Origin: Candidatus Krumholzibacteriota bacterium
GTDB taxonomy: Bacteria; Krumholzibacteriota; Krumholzibacteriia; JAJRXK01
Length of the DNA: 43,198 bases
Direction of reading: 5' to 3'
NCBI GenBank assembly: GCA_024276305.1
Contig: JAJRXK010000064.1
Coordinates: forward strand, 1-43,198
How positions within the stretch are numbered: position 1 is the first letter of the stretch; each line of letters starts with the position of its first letter. The notes beneath the pieces are model-generated. The model saw nothing but the letters and a program-made list of their open reading frames with translations. It had not been told where the DNA came from and did not search any database. Made by a program: the position numbers and the translations under genes. Of this stretch, positions 8,178 to 15,736 are shown piece after piece.

Positions 8178-9584
8178 TTAGGTGCTCTGACTCGATCGGG
8201 CAGAAGCCATGGGGACCATTTCGAACTTCGCAGTGAAGTGTCGCAGGAAGGGAGCCTGCTCGATGATCTGGTACCCGTGAATTTCCTCTCGTCGCTGGTG
8301 CACACGAAGAATCGCCTCGACGACGTAGTCGATGTGACTCTGGGTGTAGACCCGACGCGGAATCGCCAGGCGGACGAGTTCCATGGGAGCCAAGGTCTCG
8401 GTCCCGGTCTCGGGGTCGATCTTTCCGAACATCACCGAGCCGATCTCGACCGCACGGATCCCCGCCTCCAGGAACAACTCGACGACCAGAGCCTGGCCCG
8501 GGTACTGCTCGGGGGGAATGTGCGGGAGCATGGACTTGGCATCGATGTAGATCGCATGGCCTCCCGGCGGTTCCACGATGGGCACTCCGGCCAGAGAGAT
8601 CTTTTCTCCCAGGTAGCGGGTGGAGGCGATGCGGTAGCGCAGATAGTCCTCGTCGAGGACTTCTCCCAATCCGATGGCGATCGCCTCGAGGTCTCTCCCG
8701 GCGAGTCCTCCGTAGGTGGGGAAGCCCTCGGTCAGAATGAGCAGATCCTGCTCCTGGCGGGCGAGGATCGGATCGTTCGTGCAGAGGAACCCGCCGATAT
8801 TGGCCAGGCCATCCTTCTTGGCAGACATGGTGCAGCCATCGGCGTAGGAGAACATCTCTCGGCAGATGTCGAGGATGCTGGCGTCGGCGTAGCCCTCCTC
8901 GCGGTTCTTGATGAACCATGCGTTCTCCGCGAATCGGCAGGCATCGATGTAGAAGGGGATCCCGTATTCCGAGGCCAACTCGTGGACTTCGCGAAGGTTC
9001 CGCATGGATACCGGCTGGCCCCCGCCGGAATTGTTGGTGATGGTGATCATGATCAGCGGGATCCGCGCCGGGCTCTCCTCTTCGATCAGAACTCGCAGCG
9101 CATCGAGGTCGATATTTCCCTTGAAGGGATGGTAATTCGATGGAATGCGGGCTTCGGGAATGACCAAGTCCACGGCTCGGGCTCCGGTGAACTCGATGTT
9201 GGCGCGAGTGGTGTCGAAGTGCGTGTTGTTCGGCACGACGTGGTCTTCTCGGCACATGGTCGAGAACAGGATGCGTTCGGCCGCGCGGCCCTGGTGGGTG
9301 GGGATCACGTGCTCGAAGCCGAAAATGTGGCGGACTTGATCTCGAAAGCGATAGAAACTGTCGCTGCAGGCGTAGGACTCATCGCCTCGCATCACGCCCG
9401 CCCACTGATTGGCGCTCATGGCGGAAGTTCCGCTGTCGGTCAGGAGATCGATGAGGACGTCGTGGGCGCGAACCTGGAAGATGTTGAAGTGGGCTTCGCG
9501 CAGGATCCGTTCGCGCTCGGTCCGGGTGGTCATGTGGATGGGCTCGACAGACTTCACCTTGAAAGGTTCGATGATCGTCTTCAT
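8178..9584 (-). CDS. tnaA: Tryptophanase (tryptophan indole-lyase)
   Basis: A PLP-dependent beta-eliminating lyase that splits tryptophan to indole, pyruvate and ammonia. With the start at 9584 (protein begins MKTIIEPFKVKS) the numbering matches the family: the PLP lysine is Lys257 in SAKKD, and THQGR and AGGQPVS-like segments are present (here GGGQPVS). Three positions separate it from tyrosine phenol-lyase. The lyase's Thr124 is Asp here (FDTT), its active-site Arg381 is Ile (AVEIG), and its Phe448 is His (LRHFTAK). All three are the tryptophanase residues. The frame stays open to 9725 with ATGs at 9644 and 9674, but the family N-terminus supports 9584. That leaves a ~150 bp leader after the acyl-CoA synthetase gene, in which no tnaC-like leader peptide is seen. 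Confidence 0.92.
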   Translation of the reverse strand: MKTIIEPFKVKSVEPIHMTTRTERERILREAHFNIFQVRAHDVLIDLLTDSGTSAMSANQWAGVMRGDESYACSDSFYRFRDQVRHIFGFEHVIPTHQGRAAERILFSTMCREDHVVPNNTHFDTTRANIEFTGARAVDLVIPEARIPSNYHPFKGNIDLDALRVLIEEESPARIPLIMITITNNSGGGQPVSMRNLREVHELASEYGIPFYIDACRFAENAWFIKNREEGYADASILDICREMFSYADGCTMSAKKDGLANIGGFLCTNDPILARQEQDLLILTEGFPTYGGLAGRDLEAIAIGLGEVLDEDYLRYRIASTRYLGEKISLAGVPIVEPPGGHAIYIDAKSMLPHIPPEQYPGQALVVELFLEAGIRAVEIGSVMFGKIDPETGTETLAPMELVRLAIPRRVYTQSHIDYVVEAILRVHQRREEIHGYQIIEQAPFLRHFTAKFEMVPMASARSSQST

Positions 9585-9732
9585 CCGTCGGCTCTTTTCG
9601 ATGGAGACCAGTTCCGGTGCAAGGGGCATGTGCACTTGATTCATAGGAAAGCCCGGGGGCGGAAGCCTTTCCATATTGAAACTGAGATATGGGGCGCAAA
9701 GGGCAGATCCGGCCCAGGATATCACATAATCA

Positions 9733-12003
9733 CTAGCGCTCTCGCAGCAACATCGAGAGGGCTCGGCTGGCTCGATCGATCTTTCGGTAGACGGGCACTC
9801 CCGCCTTCTCCAGCACCAGCACCGCGGGGTCGTAGAGGCGTCCGGAGTCGATGGCGACCACCAGGGGTTTGGGGCAATTCCGGAAGACCCGGATGAGCTC
9901 GGTGGGGAGCGATTTCATGGCGAAGGCGTTTTCGCGGTGTTCTCCACTCAGATCGGGGGTGAGGACATTCAAGGCTGGGGTCACCGGGACGGCCGAAACC
10001 ACCAGGGCGTCGACTTCGGGGGCGGCGACCATGATCTCGACCGATCGGATGAAAGCATCGGTCCGAGTCATGGGAGTGCAGTCGATGGGATTGGGGCAGT
10101 GCGCGATTTCGGGAAGGATGCTTTCGAGGTCGGAGAGGGTGGTCGCGGAGAATTCCGCGAGCTCGAGGGAGTAGAGATGATCGCTGATGGCCCCGGCCTC
10201 GAAGCCCGCGTTGGTGATCACGCCCACCCGCCGACCCGTCTGCACCTTGGTGCGGAGCATGGTCTGGATCTTGGTCACGTCCTCGAACATGTTCAGGGTT
10301 TGGCAGACCGTGGCCCCGGCGTCGGAGAGGAGCGAGCGGACGACCTCGTAGTCGCCGGCGATGGAGGCGGTGTGGCTCGCGGCGGCCTTGGCTCCGGTGG
10401 CGGTCTGTCCCGCCTTGTACACGCAGACCGACTTGCCGTCGGAGGTGGCGCGGCGGACGAGGTCGAGGAATCGCTCGCCCTCCCCCGGCTGGAATCCTTC
10501 GATGTAGAAGGCGAAGCCGTGCACGTCGGGTTCGTGTTCGAGGTAGTACTCGAAGAAGTCGCTGGCGGTGAGGTCCATTTCGTTGCCATAACTGATGGAC
10601 GCCCTCGGAAAGACGATTCCGTCGAGGTTGCTGGTGAAGGTCACCAAGTAGGCGCCGGATTGGCTGATGACCACCAGGTCGTCGCCCGGGGCGCGGTGAA
10701 AGGGGAGCTTGTACTGCGGCAGGAAGAAGGTGTTGTACTCCCCCTTGCTGACGATCCCCAGGCAATTCCCGCCCACCAGAACCGGACCCTGGTCCTCCCT
10801 CGATCGGGAGTCGTCGAGGGCTCGATGGATGGCTTCTGCTCGGTCTTGCTGGCCACTCTCGGCGAAGCCGCCCGGGATGAGAATCATCGAAGTGGCCCGG
10901 TCGGCGGCCAACAGATCCCGGATGGTGTCCAGCGCGGCGGCGGCGGGGATGGCCAGGATGGCCAGGTCGACTTTCTCCGGCAGGTCTGCACTCCGCGCGA
11001 CGCAGCGCACTCCCTCGATGCGTTCGGCCGTGGGATGGACCACGTAGAGTCGTCCGTAGTCGAGGCCCTCGGATCGTTTGAGGTTCGAGAGGATGATCCG
11101 GCCCGCATTCTGGCTGCTCGTGGAGACCCCATATACGGCGGCGCTACGAGGATGGAGAAGGGGGCCGATCTTGGAGATGGGCCGCGGTGGACGTCGGTCG
11201 GCCCGGGGCGAAGCGAGACGGATGACCGCATCGAGAGCCAGGAGCCGACCTCCGGTCAACACCACCGGATTGACTTCGATCTCGTCGAAGAGCGGTTGGC
11301 CGGAGGCATCCTCGAGATCCGCAAGCCAGGCGAGTCCTTCGAGGGCCTGGCCCAGGCTCTGGGCATCGGCCGGAGGTTGACGGTGCAGGCGCGACGGTTG
11401 GAGCAGGAGTCGACCGAAGGGGGAGTCGGCGATGCGCGGGACACTGGTCTGGGGATCCCATTCCCGGGCAGAGAAGAGCGAGTGGGCTTTGCCGTCGGTG
11501 GCTTCCCCGTACCACTCCGTGAGCAGGCCGCCCGGACCGATCATGAGAACGGGGCCGAAGGCGGGATCCCGGCGGACGCTCAGCAGGATCTCCGCCCCCG
11601 GAACATTCGCGGCAATGTCGATTCGTTCGACGATCAATGCCCCGACGATCTTCGCGTCGGGGAGGGCTTGCCGCACGGCCTCATGGGTGGCATCCACGCT
11701 TCGCCGCAGCTCCTCCGCGTCACCGGTGCAGAAGCGGAGTCCGCCGATATCGCTCTTGTGAAGAATGTCCGGCGAGACCACCTTCACCACGCAGGACTCG
11801 CATTCCTCCAGGGAGCTCAGATCCAGTTCGGAGTTGCCGACGGGGAGGAAGACATGTCGAGGCGCATCGATGCCCGCCGCGCGGAGCACCGAATAGCCTT
11901 CGTGTTCGAGAAGGGTGCTACGCCCTTCATCGAGGGCCGATTGGACAATGGACGCGATTCTCGCGGTTTGGTCGGATTCCTTGGAGATCTCGTGGGTCTT
12001 CAT
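9733..12003 (-). CDS. ADP-forming acyl-CoA synthetase, ATP-grasp-first domain order
   Basis: A 756-residue single-chain NDP-forming acyl-CoA synthetase. It would convert acyl-CoA + ADP + phosphate to acid + CoA + ATP, giving substrate-level phosphorylation in fermentation. Residues about 20-265 are an ATP-grasp (beta-type) domain (VVKVVSPDILHKSDIGG, EIEVNPVV). Residues about 280-420 are a CoA-binding Rossmann domain. Residues about 440-750 are the ligase-CoA domain, with SQSGAY and the phospho-histidine His544 in ASHTASIAG. In many fused homologues the CoA-binding part comes first, so the order here is permuted. It leads the minus-strand unit with tryptophanase and lies divergent from the 2-oxoacid:ferredoxin oxidoreductase operon that would supply its substrate. 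Preferred acyl group is not readable. Confidence 0.9.
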   Translation of the reverse strand: MKTHEISKESDQTARIASIVQSALDEGRSTLLEHEGYSVLRAAGIDAPRHVFLPVGNSELDLSSLEECESCVVKVVSPDILHKSDIGGLRFCTGDAEELRRSVDATHEAVRQALPDAKIVGALIVERIDIAANVPGAEILLSVRRDPAFGPVLMIGPGGLLTEWYGEATDGKAHSLFSAREWDPQTSVPRIADSPFGRLLLQPSRLHRQPPADAQSLGQALEGLAWLADLEDASGQPLFDEIEVNPVVLTGGRLLALDAVIRLASPRADRRPPRPISKIGPLLHPRSAAVYGVSTSSQNAGRIILSNLKRSEGLDYGRLYVVHPTAERIEGVRCVARSADLPEKVDLAILAIPAAAALDTIRDLLAADRATSMILIPGGFAESGQQDRAEAIHRALDDSRSREDQGPVLVGGNCLGIVSKGEYNTFFLPQYKLPFHRAPGDDLVVISQSGAYLVTFTSNLDGIVFPRASISYGNEMDLTASDFFEYYLEHEPDVHGFAFYIEGFQPGEGERFLDLVRRATSDGKSVCVYKAGQTATGAKAAASHTASIAGDYEVVRSLLSDAGATVCQTLNMFEDVTKIQTMLRTKVQTGRRVGVITNAGFEAGAISDHLYSLELAEFSATTLSDLESILPEIAHCPNPIDCTPMTRTDAFIRSVEIMVAAPEVDALVVSAVPVTPALNVLTPDLSGEHRENAFAMKSLPTELIRVFRNCPKPLVVAIDSGRLYDPAVLVLEKAGVPVYRKIDRASRALSMLLRER

Positions 12004-12019
12004 CGATTTTGCCGCTTTC

Positions 12020-12060
12020 GTGATCCATCACAGATGTGCAATAGCGTCGCCATTCGACGC
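12020..12060. promoter_or_regulatory. Two inverted repeats in the divergent intergenic region
   Basis: Between the acyl-CoA synthetase (minus) and the small 12129 gene (plus) lie GTGAT-CC-ATCAC (12020-12031) and GCGTCG-N5-CGACGC (12044-12060). Either could be an operator shared by the divergent genes. The first resembles CRP/FNR half-sites but has the wrong spacing for either. Confidence 0.35.
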
Positions 12061-12128
12061 CACACTATCCTCCCCATGAGCCGATCGCACCAGGCGAATC
12101 GGCAACCGCGATTCGGGGAGAAGGCTTC

Positions 12129-12392
12129 ATGTCCAAGTTGAAGAGCATCTTGGTCACCGATCGAGAGAAGAAGATCCTCGATGGACTTCGCGAACTCCCC
12201 GCGGGTGATCTTCAACGCACCGCAGAGGCATTTCTCCTCGAGTTGAGTGATCGACTCGCCAATCCTCGCTGCGCTCAGGTCCAGGCCGACGGGATCCCCT
12301 GTGACGAGGCCGCGTCGGACTGTGAGGAGTGTCTCGCGCTGAAGCAACTCGTTCAGAACCTGCGCGGAATGTTGCACGAAGTGACCACCTGA
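12129..12392 (+). CDS. Small hypothetical protein with Cys-rich C-terminal half
   Basis: An 87-residue protein of unknown family. A good Shine-Dalgarno (GGGGAGAAGG) sits just before the ATG at 12129. The first half is a charged helix (SILVTDREKKILDGLREL). The second half has four cysteines (NPRCAQ, IPCDEA, SDCEECLAL) that could bind zinc or an Fe-S cluster, and the end is again helical. It may be a small metal-binding or regulatory protein. It lies between the two halves of the fermentation island, divergent from the acyl-CoA synthetase gene and 311 bp before the ferredoxin oxidoreductase operon, so a role in that island is possible but not shown. Confidence 0.65.
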   Translation: MSKLKSILVTDREKKILDGLRELPAGDLQRTAEAFLLELSDRLANPRCAQVQADGIPCDEAASDCEECLALKQLVQNLRGMLHEVTT

Positions 12393-12460
12393 GATCCTCC
12401 GCCCCCCCCCGCTTCGAACTCTCCTTGTCCGGGAATCGCCGGGATCTCGGCGGGGAGACA

Positions 12461-12486
12461 GGATCCCGGGGCTTGCCCCGGGATCC
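12461..12486 (+). terminator. Perfect 12-bp stem hairpin
   Basis: Arms GGATCCCGGGGC and GCCCCGGGATCC are separated by only TT. It lies 68 bp after the small 12129 gene. There is no T-run, so if it terminates it does so through stem strength alone; it could also be a protein-binding palindrome. Confidence 0.45.
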
Positions 12487-12500
12487 GCCCTCGGCTTGGA

Positions 12501-12520
12501 GCTCTCTCAGCTTAGAGAGC
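12501..12520 (+). terminator. Second hairpin, 7-bp stem
   Basis: GCTCTCT and AGAGAGC flank the loop CAGCTT, followed by CTGTTTC. It stands 14 bp after the first hairpin, so the pair may act together as the end of the upstream transcript. Confidence 0.4.
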
Positions 12521-12646
12521 CTGTTTCGCGGGGGCCAGTGTGACGGTGTGAGGTGGTGGGAGGGAAGGCTCCGACGAAGCTAAGTCACTGCCGACTCATC
12601 GATTAGATGGGATCACAGCTTTACCACCGGCGAGGAAGGCCTCGTG

Positions 12647-12680
12647 TTGACAACCTGAACCCGTGGAATTGCCCAATTCC
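12647..12680 (+). promoter_or_regulatory. Promoter/operator candidate for the oxidoreductase operon
   Basis: A consensus -35 box TTGACA (12647-12652) is followed by the inverted repeat GGAATTG-CC-CAATTCC (12665-12680). The repeat covers the place where a -10 box would fall. The ferredoxin ATG is 24 bp further on. A repressor bound there would block the promoter. No good -10 hexamer is visible at 17 nt spacing. Confidence 0.4.
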
Positions 12681-12703
12681 CTCTCTCTTGCGAGGAGTTC
12701 TTG

Positions 12704-12940
12704 ATGAGCAGCACCGAATCGAAGGCAGACCGGGGCACGGTCGCCATAGAGGCGGACCTGTGCAAGGGTTGTGGACTCTGCATTGCCATGTGCCCGCAGG
12801 GCCTTCTCTCTCGCGCCGACGAACTGAATCGCCGTGGCTACCGCTTTGCCGAATACCTAGGTGCAGGCTGCACCGCCTGCGGAATCTGCTTCCACGCCTG
12901 CCCCGAACCGGGCGGCATCACCGTCACTCGCTTTCGCTGA
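12704..12940 (+). CDS. 2-oxoacid:ferredoxin oxidoreductase, ferredoxin-type delta subunit
   Basis: A 78-residue protein with two [4Fe-4S] motifs: [11 protein letters not shown] (Cys20/23/26/30) and [11 protein letters not shown] (Cys56/59/62/66), the second followed by Pro. It would carry electrons from the catalytic subunits to free ferredoxin. A GAGGAG ribosome-binding site lies 6 nt before the ATG at 12704; the TTG directly before it is not needed. It is the first gene of the operon, 9 bp before the alpha subunit, an order common for KorDAB/VorDAB-type complexes. Confidence 0.92.
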   Translation: MSSTESKADRGTVAIEADLCKGCGLCIAMCPQGLLSRADELNRRGYRFAEYLGAGCTACGICFHACPEPGGITVTRFR

Positions 12941-12949
12941 GGGGATGCC

Positions 12950-14167
12950 ATGAACTCGAAGACTCAGAACCACGATGCTCCCCGATCTCGTCGAGGATTC
13001 CGTTCCGCGGTGCCCGACTGGAACGACAGCGCGCCTCTCGATCTGACCGGCCGCAAGGAAGCCAAGCAGGAGCCCCGCACCGGCGCTCCGGTATTCATGA
13101 AGGGAAACGAAGCGATCGTACACGGAGCGCTGCTGGCCGGATCGCGGTGCTTCTTCGGCTATCCCATCACCCCCGCCAGTGAGATTGCTCATACTGCGGC
13201 GGCTCTCTACCCCGAGGTGGGGGGAGTGTTCCTGCAAGCCGAGAGCGAAGTGGCGGCGATCAACATGGTCTACGGCGCGGCTTCGACCGGTATCCGAACC
13301 ATGACCGCCAGCAGTAGCCCTGGAATCAGTCTGAAGCAAGAGGGCATCAGCTATTGCGCGGGCAGCGAACTCCCTTGCGTCATCGTGGATGTGATGCGGG
13401 GCGGACCGGGCTTGGGCAACATCGCTCCCGAGCAGGGGGACTACTTCCAGATGGTCAAGGGTGGGGGCCACGGCTGCTATCGGATGCCGATTCTGGCTCC
13501 GAACTCGGCGCAAGAGATGTGCGATTTCACCATCCGCGCCTTCGATCTGGCCGAAGAGTACCGGACTCCGGCGGTGATCCTGGCGGATGGCCTCGTGGGC
13601 CAGATGAAAGAGCCGGTCTACCTGCCCGAGCCGCGCCCCGACATTCCCCAGAACCTGGAGTGGAGCGTTCAGGGCACCGCGGAGACCCGAGAGAATCTCA
13701 TCTGTTCGATCTACTTGGTTCCCGACGATCTCGAGGCTCATATCGAGCACCTGCACGAGAAGTACGACCGCATCACTGCCCGCGAGACCACGTGGGAGGA
13801 ATATCGCACCGAAGACGCGGATCTCGTCCTGGTGGGCTATGGAATCGTCTCGCGGATTCTGCGGGGAGTCGTCGACGCCGGCCGCCGCAAGGGCCTCAAG
13901 CTCGGGCTCGTTCGTCCCATCACCCTCTGGCCCTTCCCCACCGCAGCCTTGCGCAATGCCTGCTCGGGGGCCAAGGCCTGCATGGTGGTCGAACTGAGCA
14001 CCGGGCAGATGGTCGAAGACGTACGACTTGCGCTCGAAGGCATGGTGCCGGTGTGGTTCCTCGGCCGTGCGGGAGGGAATCTGCCGTCGGTGGAGGATGT
14101 TCTCGAGGAAGTCGAGTCGCGGTGGAGCGAGATAGGGAGCGGAGTCGCCGAGGAGGTGGCGCGATGA
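12950..14167 (+). CDS. 2-oxoacid:ferredoxin oxidoreductase alpha subunit (VorB/KorA-type)
   Basis: A 405-residue subunit of the thiamine-diphosphate enzymes that oxidise 2-oxoacids to acyl-CoA and CO2 with ferredoxin as acceptor. After a ~45-residue polar N-terminal extension the family core begins at [16 protein letters not shown]. It contains [25 protein letters not shown] and [11 protein letters not shown], all strongly conserved in this family, and ends with the C-terminal transketolase-like domain. The sequence resembles the group annotated as 3-methyl-2-oxobutanoate (VorB) or 2-oxoglutarate (KorA) enzymes; I cannot assign the substrate. The stop overlaps the next ATG (ATGA). A start at the internal ATG (codon 50) is possible but a GAGGGG site supports 12950. 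Confidence 0.9.
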   Translation: MNSKTQNHDAPRSRRGFRSAVPDWNDSAPLDLTGRKEAKQEPRTGAPVFMKGNEAIVHGALLAGSRCFFGYPITPASEIAHTAAALYPEVGGVFLQAESEVAAINMVYGAASTGIRTMTASSSPGISLKQEGISYCAGSELPCVIVDVMRGGPGLGNIAPEQGDYFQMVKGGGHGCYRMPILAPNSAQEMCDFTIRAFDLAEEYRTPAVILADGLVGQMKEPVYLPEPRPDIPQNLEWSVQGTAETRENLICSIYLVPDDLEAHIEHLHEKYDRITARETTWEEYRTEDADLVLVGYGIVSRILRGVVDAGRRKGLKLGLVRPITLWPFPTAALRNACSGAKACMVVELSTGQMVEDVRLALEGMVPVWFLGRAGGNLPSVEDVLEEVESRWSEIGSGVAEEVAR

Positions 14168-15627
14168 CCATGAAGTCCATTCACAAGCCCGACAGCTTCT
14201 ACGGGAAGTTCGAGCGCAAGGGCGGCTCGGAACCCGAAGCCACGCATTACTGTCCCGGTTGCGGACACGGGGTCATCCACAAGCTCCTCGCCGAATGCAT
14301 CGACGAACTCGGAATCCGGGATCGGACGATCCTCATCAGTCCCGTCGGATGTTCGGTCTTCGCCTACTACTACTTCGATACCGGGAATGTGCAGGTCGCG
14401 CACGGCCGAGCCCCGGCTGTCGCCACCGGAATCAAACGGGCCCGGCCGGACAGCATCGTGATCAGCTACCAGGGCGACGGCGACCTGGCCGCCATCGGAG
14501 GCAACAACATCCTGCAGGCGGCCAATCGTGGCGAGAACATGACGGTGCTCTTCGTGAACAACGCGATCTACGGGATGACCGGAGGACAGCTTGCGCCAAC
14601 CTCCTTGATCGGGATGCAGACGGCCACGACTCCCAAGGGCCGTGAGTACCAGGACTACGGCGCTCCGATGAAGGTGTCGGAAATGATGGCGGTTCTCGAT
14701 GGCGTCTCCTACGCCGCGCGTCACAGTGTTTCGAGTGCGAAGAACATCATGAAGACCAAGAAGGCCATCAAGAAGGCCTTGCAGTATCAAATGGACGGCA
14801 AGGGCTTCTCGCTGGTGGAGATCCTGAGTCAGTGCCCGACCGGTTGGAAGATGGATCCCGTCGATTCCATTCACTGGATCGACGACACCATGGAGCAGGT
14901 CTTCCCCACCAGCACCTACAAGGATGAGCCCCACGACCGGGGCGAATGCCCGCAGCCGGCGCACTACGATCCCGAGTTGGTGGATCGAGTGGTGCGACAG
15001 GGTGCTCTGGGAGACGAAGTCGTGCGCGAGCACGACTCCATTCCCTGGGCGGCGGCCTTCCCCGGCACGGAGGTCGAGGCTCTGCAGATCAAAGCGGCCG
15101 GCTTCGGCGGTCAGGGAATCCTGGCTCTGGGAGAAATCCTGGCCAAGGGGGCCATCCGCGAGGGTTTGCAGACGACTTGGTTGCCGAGCTACGGACCCGA
15201 GATGCGCGGGGGAACCGCGAATTGTTCGGTGGTTCTCTCCCTCGAGGAGATCGGCAACCCCACCGTGAATCGCTCCCATGTGCTCATCGCCATGAACCGG
15301 CCTTCGCTCGAGAAGTTCGAGGCCGAGTGCGAGCCGGGCTCGATCATCCTCTACGACGACAGCCTCATCGATGTGGCTCCGACCCGGACCGACCTCACCG
15401 TCTACGCAGTGCCGGCCACCAGGATTGCCGACGGACTCGGCTCGGGGCGATCGGCCAATGTGGTCATGGTGGGGGCCTTCATGGCCGCCCTCGGATTTCC
15501 CGAGCGCGAGAGCTTTGCGTCGATCGTGGGCAAGCTCGGCCGCAGCGAAGAAGTCCGCGAGCTGAATCTCAAGGCTCTCGACGCCGGATTCGATGCGGTG
15601 AAGACGGTTGCCGACGCCACTGCCTGA
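14164..15627 (+). CDS. 2-oxoacid:ferredoxin oxidoreductase, fused beta and gamma subunits
   Basis: A 487-residue protein joining two subunits that are often separate. Residues about 1-290 are the thiamine-diphosphate-binding beta subunit: YCPGCGHG near the start, then [13 protein letters not shown] and [11 protein letters not shown], which bind the pyrophosphate and Mg. Residues about 305-487 are the gamma subunit, beginning [16 protein letters not shown] and containing [13 protein letters not shown] ~15-residue linker connects them with no stop or frameshift. The start overlaps the alpha gene by 4 nt. Together with the ferredoxin and alpha genes this completes a delta-alpha-(beta-gamma) enzyme. 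The linked tryptophanase and ADP-forming synthetase suggest it works on 2-oxoacids from amino-acid breakdown (inference). Confidence 0.92.
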   Translation: MTMKSIHKPDSFYGKFERKGGSEPEATHYCPGCGHGVIHKLLAECIDELGIRDRTILISPVGCSVFAYYYFDTGNVQVAHGRAPAVATGIKRARPDSIVISYQGDGDLAAIGGNNILQAANRGENMTVLFVNNAIYGMTGGQLAPTSLIGMQTATTPKGREYQDYGAPMKVSEMMAVLDGVSYAARHSVSSAKNIMKTKKAIKKALQYQMDGKGFSLVEILSQCPTGWKMDPVDSIHWIDDTMEQVFPTSTYKDEPHDRGECPQPAHYDPELVDRVVRQGALGDEVVREHDSIPWAAAFPGTEVEALQIKAAGFGGQGILALGEILAKGAIREGLQTTWLPSYGPEMRGGTANCSVVLSLEEIGNPTVNRSHVLIAMNRPSLEKFEAECEPGSIILYDDSLIDVAPTRTDLTVYAVPATRIADGLGSGRSANVVMVGAFMAALGFPERESFASIVGKLGRSEEVRELNLKALDAGFDAVKTVADATA

Positions 15628-15657
15628 GTGGCAGAGGCACCGTGGCACGCCTTTTTT
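15616..15657 (+). terminator. Terminator-like hairpin and T-run after the oxidoreductase operon
   Basis: GCCACT-N5-AGTGGC (15616-15632) spans the stop codon. A weaker AGGC/GCCT pairing (15635-15652) runs directly into six Ts (15652-15657). The T-run next to a weak stem is the better terminator candidate. Confidence 0.45.
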
Positions 15658-15675
15658 GTTCGACGACGGAGCAAT

Positions 15676-15701
15676 GGGCTCTTCCCCGCGGCGAAGAGCC
15701 C
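15676..15701. other. 9-bp hairpin before hemL
   Basis: GGGCTCTTC (15676-15684) and GAAGAGCCC (15693-15701) flank an 8-nt loop, 35 bp before the hemL ATG. It could be part of the terminator above, or a leader structure affecting hemL. There is no T-run. Confidence 0.4.
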
Positions 15702-15736
15702 CGTTCGCCTGCTGGCCGCAACCCTGAGGACCGATC

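Larger units (their letters stand above)
12393..12703. other. 311-bp non-coding gap with hairpins and an operator-like repeat
   Basis: No convincing gene is seen. The stretch contains a C-run (12404-12411), two terminator-like hairpins (12461-12486 and 12501-12520) and, nearer the ferredoxin gene, a TTGACA box with an inverted repeat (12647-12680). It looks like terminator plus promoter/operator space. Confidence 0.6.

Noticed and set aside
8178-9584. Tyrosine phenol-lyase annotation
   Set aside because: The three substrate-selectivity residues (Asp124, Ile381, His448 in phenol-lyase numbering) are those of tryptophanase.
12020-12031. CRP or FNR site
   Set aside because: GTGAT-CC-ATCAC has only 4 nt between GTGA and TCAC (CRP needs 6) and 2 nt between the 5-nt arms (FNR needs 4).
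8169-12141. Two plus-strand open frames (575 and 734 codons) opposite tryptophanase and the acyl-CoA synthetase
   Set aside because: Both are shadows of genes with strong family motifs on the minus strand; their translations are repetitive Gly/Asp/Val-rich text without known domains.
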